From the NCBI GenBank assembly GCA_017471175.1, contig JAFUVS010000015.1:1-64000 (forward strand): DNA of 64,000 nt, given 5' to 3'. Origin of the DNA: Paludibacteraceae bacterium. Its GTDB lineage: Bacteria > Bacteroidota > Bacteroidia > Bacteroidales > Paludibacteraceae. Below are positions 29,201-36,444 of the stretch, in pieces. How positions within the stretch are numbered: the first letter of the stretch is position 1; every line of letters starts with the position of its first letter. A model generated the notes under the pieces. The model saw only the letters and a list, made by a program, of their open reading frames with translations, was not told where the DNA came from and searched no databases. Position numbers and translations under genes: made by a program.

Positions 29201-32200
29201 CCTCTTCGGTAACGGCCGTTACTTCGGGCAGGGCATCCGTAGTCATAGGAATCGTATAAGCAGACTGAGTGGGTTGGAAGTCAGCCATCGGCACGCCGTC
29301 CAAGTTAATTCCCTTGAGAAGCACGGACGGAACGAACGTGGAAACGAACGAGATGGTATAAGTATTCGAGTTACCCGTTTGGGAACGAACCACAATCTGC
29401 GCAGTACCGTCGGCATACGGAGCCGCTATCGTTACCTGCTGCATTTCATCACCCTTATCCACCGTAATTGCGGGACAAGTGGCAGAAGTGAGTGTGTAGG
29501 TATAATGAAGAACCGTCTTGTCAAATCCTTCTATGGGTTCGCCGTCCAAATAAATCATATTAAGGTAAGCGTTGTCAGACTGAAGGATCGTGAACGAGAT
29601 GCGATAGGTATGAACCGTCTTGCCATCCTGTGCTTTGACGGTCAGGATGTAGTCATTGCCTTGCTGTACAGCCACCACTTTCTGCGCATCTTCCTGTTGT
29701 TCGTAAGTTACTTTCGGCAGGGTTGTCGTGCCAACAGGCAGTGTATAAGAATAGGTGTATTGTGTAGCACTGAACCCTTCCATATCCACACCGTCAAAGC
29801 GAATCATCTTCAAGTCGGCGTTAGCTGACAGGTCTTGGTTGAAAGTGATGGTATAGGTACGAACCGCACCTTTCTGCGGACGGACAGTGAGGACATAATC
29901 TCCGGTCAAGCCATCAGGCTGGCGTTCGGTTATGTTCTGATAGTCACTTCCCTTGTCATAGGTAACCACAGGCAGGGTGGTAGCCGCAGCACCTATATTA
30001 TAGGAATAGGCAAGCGTCTCCTTGTCGAAATCGGGCAACTCTTTGCCGTCAATATAAATCATATTGAGGTAATTGGTTTCGTCCTGCAAGACAGAGAAGA
30101 TGAGTTGGTACTGTGCGGTAGCTCCATCATCGGCAGTAACGAAGATACGGGTTGTACCGTTCACTCCACCTTGGGTCATCTCCACTTTCTGGTACTCGTC
30201 CGTTGTTTCCCACGTGATGGCGGGGAAATCGCTTTCTGTCGTGCCGATGGGCAGATTGATATAATAGACATTGGTGGCAGGTACGAAGCCTTCCACAAGC
30301 GTGCCGTTGAGGTAGATAGCTTTCAGAAGAGTATTCTCTGACTGGAGGATATTGAACGTCACCTTATAGGTATTCTTGGTCGTACCATCCTGCGCTATCA
30401 CGGTGATGATAAAGGCGTTGCCTTGACGCACTTGCACCACTTTCTGTGCTTCTTCCTGTTTATCGTATGTTACTTCAGGCAAAACGGATGTACCTACCGG
30501 CAGCGTAAAGGTGTAGTTGAATTGGTCGGCACTGAAACCTTCTATCTCTTCACCGTCCAAACGAATCATCTTCAGCAAAGCATTAGACGACAAGTTCTGC
30601 GTGAAGGTAATCGTATAGGTGCGTGTCTGTCCTTTCTGCGGGCGGACGGTAAGTGTATAATTACCCGTCAGACCGGAAGGCTTGTTCTCCGTCACTTTCT
30701 GATATGCACTTCCTTGCTCATAGGTAACAGCGGGCAGTTCCGTCACATCAGAACTCAACATATAGGTATAAGTAAGCGTCTCTTTGTCGAAACCGGGCAG
30801 TTCCTTGCCGTCCACATAAATCATATTCAGGAAGTTGGTTTCGTCCTGTGCTACGGAGAAGATGAGTTGGTACTGGGTGGTTGCGCCATTGCCTGCCGTC
30901 ACGAAGATACGTGTCGTTCCGTTGATGCCACCTGCGGTCATCTCCACCTTCTGATATTCATCGGTGGTCTTCCACGTGATAGTCGGGAAATCCGCCTCAG
31001 TCGAGCCGACAGGCAGCGAGATGGTATAGACCATTGTTGTTCCGGCAAAGCCTTCAACGAGTTGCCCGTTGAGGTAAATACCTTCCAAGAGGGTGTTCTC
31101 CGCCTGCTGAACGGTGAAGGACAGTTTGTAGGTGTTCTTGGTCGTTCCGTCTTGCGCTATGACCGTGATAATGTAGTCATTGCCTTGACGCACCGCCACT
31201 ACTTTCTGTGCCTCTTCCTGCTGTTCGTAAGTAACTTCGGGCAGCGTGGAAGTTCCTACAGGCAGGGTCACTGCATAGGTGTACTTCGTTGCGCTGAAGC
31301 CCTCGAGAGCCACTCCGTCAAGGCTGATCATCTTCAGATTAGCATTGGCAGACAAGTTCTGAGTGAAGGTGATGGTATAGGTACGTGTCTGTCCCTTCTG
31401 CGGACGAACGGTCAGCGTATAGTCGCCCGTCAAGTCGGCAGGTTTCTTTTCCGTTACTTTCTGATATTCACTTCCTTGATCATAGGTTACTTTCGGAAGG
31501 CCAGTAGCCGTCGGACTAAGCGAATAGGTGTAGTTGAGCGTCTCCTTGTCGAAACCGGGCAACTCCTTACCGTCCACATAAATCATATTGAGATAGTTGG
31601 TTTCGTCCTCGGCAACGGAGAAGATGAGTTGGTATTGCCCTGTCGCTTCGTTGCCCGCTGTTACGATCAGACGTGTCGTGCCGTTAATGCCGCCTTGAGT
31701 CATCTCAACCGTCTGATACTCATCCGATGTCTTCCACGTGATGGTGGGGAAATCGCTGTCGGTCGAACCGACGGGAAGAGTAATATAATAAACAGTGGTG
31801 GACGATACAAATCCGTCTAACAGTTTGCCGTTTAAGTAGATAGCCTCCAAGAGCGTATTTTCGGCTTGCTGAATGACGAATGAGACTTTGTAGGTATTCT
31901 TCGATGTGCCATCTTGCGCAATGACGGTAATCACATAGTCGTTACCTTGCTGAATAACAGTCACTTTCTGTCCGTCTTCCTGCGCTTCGTAGGTGATTTC
32001 AGGCAATGTAGAGGTGCCGACGGGCAGCGTATAAGTATAATTATATTTCGTCGGTTCAAAGCCTTCTATATCCTTGCCGCCTATGCGGAGCATCTTGAGA
32101 TTAGCATTGGCGGAAAGGTTCTGCGTAAAGGTGATGGTATAAGTGCGCGTCTGACCTTTCTGCGGACGGACGATGAGCGAATAGTCACCCGTCAGACCGG

Positions 32201-34502
32201 AAGGTTTCTGCTCCGTCACTTTCTGATTGCTACTACCGCGCTCGTATGTGACTTTGGGCAAAGCCGTAGCAGTCGGGCTGACGGTGTAGGTATAAGAAAG
32301 GATATCCTTGTCGAATCCGGACAACTCCGTGCCGTCCACATAAATCATATTGAGGTAGTTCGTCTCATCTTGCGCCACTGAGAAGACAAGTTGGTATTGG
32401 GCTGTTGAGCCGTTTCCTGCCGTAACTACCAAACGGGTAACGCCCGGAATGTTACCCTTGATCAGCTCTACCTTTTGAAACTCGTCTAACGTCTCCCACG
32501 TGATAGAGGGGAAATTGTCGCTGCTCGAACCAACGGGCAGAGCAATGGTGTACATACTCTTGGTGGATACAAAGCCGTCAATAAGACTGCCGTTGATATA
32601 AATCGCTTTCAGCAGCGTATTCTCAGACTGCGGCGTGGTAAAGTTAATCTTATACACACCCTGCGAGCCGTTCTCCGCCTTGACGGTGATGACCGTTGTT
32701 CCGTTCACGTCCGACTCGGTTACGGTTACCGTCTGTCCCGCTTCGCTTTTCTCATAACCGATTGCAGGGATGGTTGCCGTCCCCATCGGCAGAGTTACGT
32801 AATAGACGAGTGTGCTCTTATCAAAACCGTCAATCAGTTTCCCGTCCAACGTGATGCTCTTGAGCGAAGTGTTGGACGAAGCCTCCAACTTGAAAGTCAG
32901 CGTATAGGTCTTCGGCATCGGGTTGCCCGGTGTGCTGACCTTAATCTTGTACTGACAGTTAGTTACCATCTGCGAGGGTGCCTCATAGACAATCGTCTGA
33001 TCGCCGTCCTTATAAGCAGAAACCGCCTTCACCTCAGGCACGGTGGTGGTAGTTAAAGGCAAAGATACCGTATAACTGACTTGATCCGGCGTGAAATCCG
33101 GCAGCGAAACACCATTAATGAGAATGTCTTTGAGCGTGTTATCAGACAGCTGTCCCACCTTGAATCGGAACGTATAAGTGCGTGTCGTTTTCCCGTCGGC
33201 CGCCGTCACTTTGATGGTGGTGGCATCGTTGAGCGTCTTGGCATTAACCACCTCAAAGGTCTGACCGGCATCTGCGCCGACGGGTACTATTTCCGGCACG
33301 GAGGTCGTACCATAGTCCAACACGATTTCCGCCTCATTGGCGTAGGCGTTGAAACCTTCGTACTCCTTGCCGTTAATCTTTATACCCTGCAGGTTGGCGT
33401 TCGACGAAGCCTGCGTCATAAACTTGATGCGGTAGGTCATTGTCTTCTGCCCGTCGCCGGATGTAACCGTGATGGTCGTTACCTCGCCTACTTTGCCTTT
33501 TTTGATGGTCATCTCATCGCTTGTCAGATGGCGACCGGGGAAAGAGGCTGTTTTGTTCTGCGTATTGGTCAACTCGCCGATACCGCGCATCGCATAGATC
33601 TCAGGTATGGTAGTAACGCCCTGCGGCAGCGAATAGACCTGCTCGGCTTCTGTGCGGGGATTGAAACCTGTCCACTCTACCCCGCCGACGTACAACTTCT
33701 GTATATCGCAGGCATAGATTAACTCCACATCGTCCACATACAAGCCGTTATCTTTTTTCAAACCGGATGAAGAGAATGCGTTGGGAGCATCGCCTGCCGA
33801 GAAGATGACGTTGACCATTTCGGGCGCATCATCGCGCAAATAGTAAATCGGTATACGAAGGTTGGTCCAGCCGGAATACGTAGCACGTTCCCGATGCCAA
33901 CCTTCGGCTACCTGCTTGGCATAAACAGATGTTCCGCAAGTGTTCCCATTGGTGGTCTGACGAATGTCGCACTCCTCATTAGTGTGCTCCGACCCCTTGC
34001 AACTACCGCCTTTGGAACGGTAACTGGTTCCTTTACTCGTGCCGAGCCAACTGTAGAAAACGATATTGAAATCTTCACTCATTGCACTACCGCCTGTACG
34101 CTTAACCCATACAGAGAGCGTGTCAGGACGATACGTAAAGCTGATACCGCCTTCCGTACCGCCGGTACCGGAACTCGTACTGATACCTTCAACCTTATTC
34201 CATGCTCTACCAAGACTGAAGTAGCCGGGGGCGGTTTCCGTCACGTTCGCCGCGCCAACCTCTTTGTTGGCTATGTATGCGCAACTGCCGGTACGACCGG
34301 TCTCCTTGTATAGGAAAGTAAACTTGAAATTTATACCCAGAGCTGTCTGCGAAACGTTACTCCCGTGCCAGTACTTGGGCTGGGCATTGCCGTCAAACGA
34401 GTCGGACCAGTCTTCAAAATGCGGGTCCGGCAATTGCTGACCCTGTACTCCCATTCCTGTCAAAAGCAAAAAAGAGAGCAATAAGTACTTAATTTTCTTC
34501 AT
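20268..34502 (-). CDS. giant surface protein of about 50 cadherin-like beta-sandwich repeats with two PCMD-like domains
   Basis: 4744 residues. A signal peptide (to about 21, GVQG) is followed by a PCMD-like carbohydrate-related domain (about 22-270, starting LPDPHFEDWSD). Then come about 27 repeats of 75-85 residues, each of the pattern LKxIxLDGxxIxGF...YTxxLPxGTxxLPxV...xITVxAxDGxxxxTYxxxF, like the cadherin-like beta-sandwich family. A second PCMD-like domain (about 2305-2500, starting VVPNSEFTDW) is followed by about 25 more repeats. The last 100 residues (IKYIPGSSQLAIACI to GKLLFVQ) resemble a type IX sorting domain. The protein should reach hundreds of nanometres as an extended fibre, an adhesin or glycan-binding role by inference. 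DNA-level higher-order repeats are listed separately. Promoter box at 34699-34706, leader about 190 bases. Confidence 0.9.
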   Translation of the reverse strand: MKKIKYLLLSFLLLTGMGVQGQQLPDPHFEDWSDSFDGNAQPKYWHGSNVSQTALGINFKFTFLYKETGRTGSCAYIANKEVGAANVTETAPGYFSLGRAWNKVEGISTSSGTGGTEGGISFTYRPDTLSVWVKRTGGSAMSEDFNIVFYSWLGTSKGTSYRSKGGSCKGSEHTNEECDIRQTTNGNTCGTSVYAKQVAEGWHRERATYSGWTNLRIPIYYLRDDAPEMVNVIFSAGDAPNAFSSSGLKKDNGLYVDDVELIYACDIQKLYVGGVEWTGFNPRTEAEQVYSLPQGVTTIPEIYAMRGIGELTNTQNKTASFPGRHLTSDEMTIKKGKVGEVTTITVTSGDGQKTMTYRIKFMTQASSNANLQGIKINGKEYEGFNAYANEAEIVLDYGTTSVPEIVPVGADAGQTFEVVNAKTLNDATTIKVTAADGKTTRTYTFRFKVGQLSDNTLKDILINGVSLPDFTPDQVSYTVSLPLTTTTVPEVKAVSAYKDGDQTIVYEAPSQMVTNCQYKIKVSTPGNPMPKTYTLTFKLEASSNTSLKSITLDGKLIDGFDKSTLVYYVTLPMGTATIPAIGYEKSEAGQTVTVTESDVNGTTVITVKAENGSQGVYKINFTTPQSENTLLKAIYINGSLIDGFVSTKSMYTIALPVGSSSDNFPSITWETLDEFQKVELIKGNIPGVTRLVVTAGNGSTAQYQLVFSVAQDETNYLNMIYVDGTELSGFDKDILSYTYTVSPTATALPKVTYERGSSNQKVTEQKPSGLTGDYSLIVRPQKGQTRTYTITFTQNLSANANLKMLRIGGKDIEGFEPTKYNYTYTLPVGTSTLPEITYEAQEDGQKVTVIQQGNDYVITVIAQDGTSKNTYKVSFVIQQAENTLLEAIYLNGKLLDGFVSSTTVYYITLPVGSTDSDFPTITWKTSDEYQTVEMTQGGINGTTRLIVTAGNEATGQYQLIFSVAEDETNYLNMIYVDGKELPGFDKETLNYTYSLSPTATGLPKVTYDQGSEYQKVTEKKPADLTGDYTLTVRPQKGQTRTYTITFTQNLSANANLKMISLDGVALEGFSATKYTYAVTLPVGTSTLPEVTYEQQEEAQKVVAVRQGNDYIITVIAQDGTTKNTYKLSFTVQQAENTLLEGIYLNGQLVEGFAGTTMVYTISLPVGSTEADFPTITWKTTDEYQKVEMTAGGINGTTRIFVTAGNGATTQYQLIFSVAQDETNFLNMIYVDGKELPGFDKETLTYTYMLSSDVTELPAVTYEQGSAYQKVTENKPSGLTGNYTLTVRPQKGQTRTYTITFTQNLSSNALLKMIRLDGEEIEGFSADQFNYTFTLPVGTSVLPEVTYDKQEEAQKVVQVRQGNAFIITVIAQDGTTKNTYKVTFNILQSENTLLKAIYLNGTLVEGFVPATNVYYINLPIGTTESDFPAITWETTDEYQKVEMTQGGVNGTTRIFVTADDGATAQYQLIFSVLQDETNYLNMIYIDGKELPDFDKETLAYSYNIGAAATTLPVVTYDKGSDYQNITERQPDGLTGDYVLTVRPQKGAVRTYTITFNQDLSANADLKMIRFDGVDMEGFSATQYTYSYTLPVGTTTLPKVTYEQQEDAQKVVAVQQGNDYILTVKAQDGKTVHTYRISFTILQSDNAYLNMIYLDGEPIEGFDKTVLHYTYTLTSATCPAITVDKGDEMQQVTIAAPYADGTAQIVVRSQTGNSNTYTISFVSTFVPSVLLKGINLDGVPMADFQPTQSAYTIPMTTDALPEVTAVTEEGQTVQILTKDNTVTLFVQSGNLTGRYDLTFTRTVSSDCTLKSILLDGVALGSFSPNVYSYTVTKEVGSAIPEVTYVKNEAHQTVHTGKTGDATVQLIVIAEDGSSTNTYTVLFDIPADSDARLKNIILSGNTDFVYDEDITDYYVSYEEGIALPEITIETRPGQTTMITTVSPEEQRILVRAADGSQNTYTIHYILIRSNNVQLKDIQIDGVSIEGFDPAVHHYTYELPWRTEVVPSIQPFGLLPTQTITTERSSVNGTTVINVQAPDGTATAEYTVTFPVVKSDNMDLLDLSLPYNPDLQIEPAFQAEVTDYEVFLPYGFDTVPAVKYQKALREQSVQQIIRGLNQTSEIIVTAENGDKRTYNLKFTVKDPTEENLLTLLRIVETNDTLLGKVNEVFDKTRRNFTANLPFGSRSMTVEYKKSYGTQTVFIESGGILDVTRVTVQSNVAGVADEVYTIAPKVDPKDPAVLTDIKVNGISIDGFDPERFSYIVNVTGAPNITYTLNEGASISYVPSPKHWQATITYGERVNTYNLWFYYVNDVVPNSEFTDWSPCATLTSANKPTGWNTIADVLGKHSVGWVLTFTPDELVTESDGNVHLSTRYSASGGGNIPGFITLGNVTGNWGVAGASSFAVSGGISFHNSPDVMKIRSSQTKVNESNQVQYILTGSKGVKTLEWKEEATYDWQERTYDLSEANNAVGDPSLLNILLNSYYQVAGSNGVASTSSKADMYVDYLRFEYNHTLTGLTVNGLSASISGNAFSVTLRDPEAIEIPQLTFTGEVADQAQTVTWEEEKNDGEYGIRKAAIRNFAENGTDYTDYTLEVRRPLATVNTLADILIGGKLIEGFDPDKDDYIIRLTPSDVLPDVDAHTTSSRATLATTAMDDRLILTVTPEYGETKTYTVHIQWALDSNTTLKAITASKGTIVPDFDPAVRDYTLVADTMPDFFFVKGHTWQTITAANGIIAVKAEDGTEEAYHITLIPVEHITTAQLSDISLDNQPLAGFSPDIYEYHPAETPVTVLYHQTDNRDSLVFIQQETGMTFHLFGSPMEVKHTYQIIYPTDYSSESRIKDILVGDQSLDGFNPDVTDYTLATDEAVILTVKKMEDVQTLDIDENDGVYTITVTAEDGVSTSTYTLTVVPELSSESQLAMIYADGTAVEGFRSDSTYYIISLPTPAAKTAEPLLPVITYDRKQQQQQVEMQTASLGKSTFIHVTAENGEKTTYELLIQAEPSHNAYLTGIVVNGTPVDRFASQRFYYSAQAPVSKCAIEWASEDNFQTVTLTDKEYADRTEYTLHVVAQDGVTMNDYQVDIFLKTVSGNTELSNILLNGVTMDKFETELNPGLTFDLSNTMYRINLPADMTALPQVATQLKEEGQTAVVTYAADQVLITVTARDGISKRVYTLDFQRILSSDAEPDMIYINGEELQGFTPKTLNYSVTLSADVTTLPDVLALSKATQTVVTTQATDKTMRATILVTAQDGTTSRLYTIDFTRTLSDNTDLKMLYLDGEELTYVQDDQTLTFSPAVHVYTVTLPVGTELFPELTWEKDDKQQTVTKTVLTESEYRKSEQLTVTAANGSQSSYTVNFEIQLSDNTLLQSIIIDNRPLADFMAEQTEYFYPVSSANTDLPKVEYEAADKYQTVETDIVEDVIAGTFGKKVVITVTAQNRQNRVYTIHFPLNLSSDVTLDMIYLDGEELPDFVPATFYYSVVLAEGITRLPDVMPLSKSMQTVETTQATDKTMRATILVTAENGQTQTYTIDFTFTLSDNADLKMLYLDGEQLTYTQDDQTMTFAPDVHIYTITLPIGTKDFPDLTWDLGDMSQKAEKTVLSESATSKTEQVIVTAANGRQSSYTVNYSITLSDNALLDMIIVDNKPLSDFSAAQNEYFYTLPKGQTELPKVEYVAGDGYQVIRRDTVEDPIVGTIGEKVTLAVTAQSGQSNVYTVHFSQNLSSDVTLDMIYLGGEEMEGFAPTTFYYSVVLEEGVSRLPDVMPLSKSTQTVETTQATDKTLRATIVVTAENGQTQTYTIDFTLTLNDNTELKMLFLDGDTLTYVRNNETLQFTPAVHIYTITLPVGTEHFPDLTWDLADKSQKVTTTVLTEAGNLKSEQLIVTAATGRQGIYTVNYEIQLSDNTALQNILIDNRPLADFQADQTEYFYAVTADETELPKVEYEAGDKYQVIRQDTLQDQISGMKTLGEKVTITVAAQNGKTRVYTVHFVKNLSSDVTLNMIYLDGAELEGFDANIFFYSVVLGEGVTRLPDVLPSFKAGQNVQTTQPIAATMRSTILVTAEDGVTQTAYTIVFSFTVNDNVDLKMLYLDGERLTYEQGEQTLVFTPSVHSYTISLEAGTTAFPNLTWDKGDNSQTVTKTVLSETATRKSEQVIVTAQSGRQSVYTVNYEIRLSDNTQLESIIVDNRPLSDFAYDKTEYFYTVPSATSPLPKVEYETADKFQTVRLDTLDDQIKGMKLLGKKIIITVTAQNQSSRIYTIHFPVALSGESQLDMIYVKGDSLDGFDKDVYNYSYNVPYSGSNQHEMPNVTVDKKLNTQNVTYTQKGDSIMVIHVMAENGIHAEDYTIRFYYGKSPNAQLADIRLNGESFGEFMPDLFSYEIHLFDDEPMPAVEWIPSDSEQQLNEHEETAEIDGKRYTTLSCEVIAPDEDTRLTYSILFAFVRNAMDTLPVSVRMDSLLVRELPVNRANGFDHDFSADTLVYQMTPYALDATESDFFTTADVRYVASDPRVQAAIEQNDQLHPQDGRLIERVIRVTLYSTVPGDTTNAHYDLVQRINLSHDSTVIAILLDDEPMPDFDPDVHYYQIPVKGRIPGVSVVTNDTAAQVSILPDGDKRIITCVSQYASIFNPTDNNTYTVEFIESPIDQTARVEQGDILIKYIPGSSQLAIACIRKNAQIAVYSADGHLLFYRELQAMDPRYAIVSKDANGNDYFNDVTDLSQCTIITLDPQTLYFYTIFEGNKRKVTSGKLLFVQ
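21660..24720 (-). repeat. higher-order repeat of 807-816 bp within the giant gene (4 copies)
   Basis: The same phrase of the repeat (TTGTCG-like, coding the join LSDN/T-D-LKML) recurs at 24715, 23908, 23101 and 22285, spacings 807, 807 and 816 bp. Each unit holds three beta-sandwich modules, marked by the starts LKMLYLDGE, LxxIIVDNRPL and LDMIYLDGEEL. Limits are approximate. Confidence 0.85.
29580..32630 (-). repeat. higher-order repeat of 762 bp within the giant gene (4 copies)
   Basis: Corresponding bases lie at about 32608, 31846, 31084 and 30322, each 762 bp (254 codons) apart. Each unit has three modules beginning ENTLLxAIYLNG, ETNYLNMIYVDGKEL and SANANLKMIxxDG. Conservation between units is much higher than between modules of one unit, which points to recent unit duplication. 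Confidence 0.87.
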
Positions 34503-34698
34503 AATATGATATTTTATTCTTATTATTCCTATTTATTCAGATTTTTTCTGAAATATTCTGCTTTATCTGATTTATCATTGCCTTTTATAGATTCGTAAAC
34601 CTTCGATAGATTACTTTTCCACACAAATGGAAACGCTATTATCGGTGAGCAAACTATCGTATCCGCTCGCAAACTACGGCATAGTACAATAAACGCCG

Positions 34699-34706
34699 CA
34701 AAAGTA
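34699..34706 (-). promoter_or_regulatory. -7 promoter box of the giant surface-protein gene
   Basis: TACTTTTG on the minus strand, an exact TAnnTTTG. No good TTTG is found at the expected -33 position, so expression may need an activator. The leader to the start codon at 34502 is about 190 bases. Confidence 0.6.
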
Positions 34707-34730
34707 CAACAAGCCATGTACGTAGAAAAG

Positions 34731-34803
34731 TCCTTTTCTTAAGAAAAAGTAACTATTTCTTTCAGTTTCTTCGCCAAAAACGCAACTTATCTTAAGAAAA
34801 GGA
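34731..34803. promoter_or_regulatory. 13-bp perfect inverted repeat upstream of the giant gene promoter
   Basis: TCCTTTTCTTAAG (34731-34743) and CTTAAGAAAAGGA (34791-34803) are exact complements, with 47 bases between. The first arm extends into a local palindrome around CTTAAG. The pair sits 25-97 bases upstream of the -7 box, a suitable place for a regulator site or for an invertible segment. Between 34804 and 35044 I see only AT-rich DNA with short GTGATTCGTAT repeats (about 34908-34930) and no gene. Confidence 0.5.
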
Positions 34804-35044
34804 TAGTCAAGCCCAAACCACAACACCACAATAACCACAATAACCATACCCCATAAACATAACAACTGCAACCCAAACAAACACCAGCTTCACCGTATAT
34901 AACTTATGTGATTCGTATGTGATTCGTATGAGATTGATAGGATTTTCATAAGATTTTATGCGGTCCACACCGAATAACAAGAAAAATCATCTTTGGCATT
35001 GCCATGAATGTCCCGTACGACAAAAGAGTTCGCTACAAATAGTA

Positions 35045-35140
35045 ACACTTTTTAGTCGGAACTTTTGTGAAAATTCACACTTTTTAGTCGGAACTTCTGT
35101 GAAAATTCACATTTTTTAGTCGGAACTTTTGCAAAAAAAG
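35045..35140 (+). repeat. three tandem copies of a 32-bp unit
   Basis: TTTTTAGTCGGAACTT recurs with its flanks at 35049, 35081 and 35113, exactly 32 bases apart; copies differ by one to three bases, the third diverging at its end. The third copy runs straight into the truncated DUF4143 reading frame, so the array may be the duplicated 5' flank of that gene or a deletion junction. Confidence 0.75.
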
Positions 35141-35142
35141 GG

Positions 35143-35583
35143 CTTCTTCCGCTGTCTGCTTATGAAGATTTTTCTGCCTTCAAAGTGTACTTATCCGATA
35201 TAGGATTGCTTGGTGCAATGGCAGAACTGCCGGCAGAGGCATTTCTTCACTCCTCTACTTTTTTTACGGATTTCAAAGGCGCATTGACAGAGCAATTCGT
35301 ATTTGAGCAACTGCGTTTAGATAGTACCAATAGAATTTTTTATTGGTCGCAAGAGCAATCACAGGGCGAAATAGACTTCCTTGTGCAACGTGAAAGTACC
35401 ATCATTCCCATTGAAGTAAAGGCAGCCGAGAACCTTCGTGCCAAGAGTTTAAGGCTGTTCGTGTCATCCTGCGAGGGGTTGCACGGCGTTCGTTTCTCAC
35501 TATCACCCTATCGCGAGCAGGAATGGATGACCAATTATCCGTTATATACAGCAGAAACGGCTCTAAAAAAGAAACAAAAATAA
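35143..35583 (+). pseudogene. C-terminal DUF4143 fragment of an AAA+ ATPase
   Basis: In-frame similarity begins at 35143 (LLPLSAYEDFSAFKVYL), upstream of any start codon, and runs to the stop at 35583. It shows the typical DUF4143 end: KVYLSDIGLLGAM, then FKGALTEQFVFEQL, then FYWSQEQSQGEIDFLVQ and IPIEVKA. Complete proteins of this family are about 380-400 residues with an N-terminal P-loop ATPase domain, which is absent here. About 147 codons remain. The 5' part was lost, probably together with the array at 35045-35140. Confidence 0.85.
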
Positions 35584-35594
35584 TTCACTCCTTG

Positions 35595-35631
35595 GTTATA
35601 GTGACATTTTATCACCTAAAAACAGGGAACT
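35595..35631 (+). repeat. solitary IS-end repeat, copy of the motif at 4100-4134
   Basis: This 37-base stretch, from GTTATAGTGACATTTT to ACAGGGAACT, matches 4098-4134 except for one T indel and one T/C change. It lies between two truncated genes with no transposase nearby, as expected of a transposition or recombination scar. Confidence 0.75.
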
Positions 35632-36200
35632 ACGCAACGGGCAACGCGAACGTAGGCAGCGGCGTAAACCTCTACTTCTCCAATGCCAAGAGCATCGAAG
35701 CAGGTAAGTGCTATATCGTCAATGCCAACGCCGAATTAGCCGCCAAGACCTCCTTTGTGTTCAGCGGCGTAACGATTGATGTATCTGCCGACAAGGGCGA
35801 GGCGTTGAACACGGTAGCAGCCTACAACCGATTGGATGGCTACAAGTCGCAAGGCACGATCGAGTTAGTCGGCACGTTGCGTAACGGTACGCTGCAAGGC
35901 TCAGCAACGGGCAACAAGTATATGGGTCTGAAAGAGAACAAAATCTACTATCCGAACACCGATACGGGCAGCACGATATGGGCTTATCGCGGTATATTCC
36001 GCTCGACTTCGGCTCTGAACGTGGAGAAGATGCGCATTATCGTGGATGGTGAAGACCGTGGCGAACTTCTTATTGATGCGGACGGCGAACTTCTTAATGC
36101 GAGCGGGGACGCTCCGAGCCGCAAGTTCATCCGTGACGGCGTGCTCTACATCGAGCGCGAAGGCGTAATCTACGATGCCCAAGGCAAAAGAATAGAGTAG
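35632..36200 (+). pseudogene. C-terminal stub of a surface protein
   Basis: The readable frame starts right after the IS-end repeat (NYATGNANVGSG) and ends at 36200. It contains a beta-rich domain (GKCYIVNANAELAAKTSFVFSG, then NKYMGLKENKIYYPN) and finishes with the common Bacteroidales tail RKFIRDGVLYIEREG followed by IYDAQGKRI. No signal peptide and no proper start exist; the ORF that begins at 35523 crosses the repeat and is a chance hybrid. It is probably the remainder of a large secreted protein. Confidence 0.75.
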
Positions 36201-36286
36201 AAGATTCTACGAATAATCAGAACGTTCCGAGCGTTCGGCGTATTCCGACAACTCCAATCACTCCGATTATTCGGATTATACCACCT

Positions 36287-36340
36287 CAAAGCACTCCGAG
36301 TCGGGGGTTAGTAACAAAATAAGGGTCTCGGGGTGCTTTG
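36287..36340. terminator. hairpin downstream of the surface-protein stub
   Basis: CAAAGCACTCCGAG (36287-36300) pairs with CTCGGGGTGCTTTG (36327-36340), 14 positions with one mismatch. It lies just before a second, stronger hairpin. Confidence 0.45.
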
Positions 36341-36343
36341 AGA

Positions 36344-36390
36344 ACAAAAGAGGCTGTCTAACAAAAAAAATGTTAGGCAGCCTCTTTTGT
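36344..36390. terminator. bidirectional intrinsic terminator
   Basis: ACAAAAGAGGCTG followed by CTAACA (36344-36363) pairs with TGTTAG and GCAGCCTCTTTTGT (36371-36390), about 19 pairs with one bulge; A-rich and T-rich flanks serve both strands. It ends the plus-strand stub and the minus-strand U32 gene, whose stop is at 36445. Confidence 0.75.
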
Positions 36391-36444
36391 ATTTAATATA
36401 ATCACCCCAAGAAAAAAAATGGCAATTCTGTTGCGCGAAGTGAA

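Noticed and set aside
28182..29828. Long open frame of 548 codons on the plus strand inside the giant gene
   Set aside because: It lies fully antisense to the repeat-coding gene, follows its period, has no recognisable domain and no start context; other antisense frames at 20715, 26250, 30423 and 49408 are of the same kind.
35523..36200. Single 225-residue protein across the IS-end repeat
   Set aside because: Its first 36 codons overlap the DUF4143 fragment in another frame and then translate the IS-end repeat; only the part after 35632 looks like real protein.
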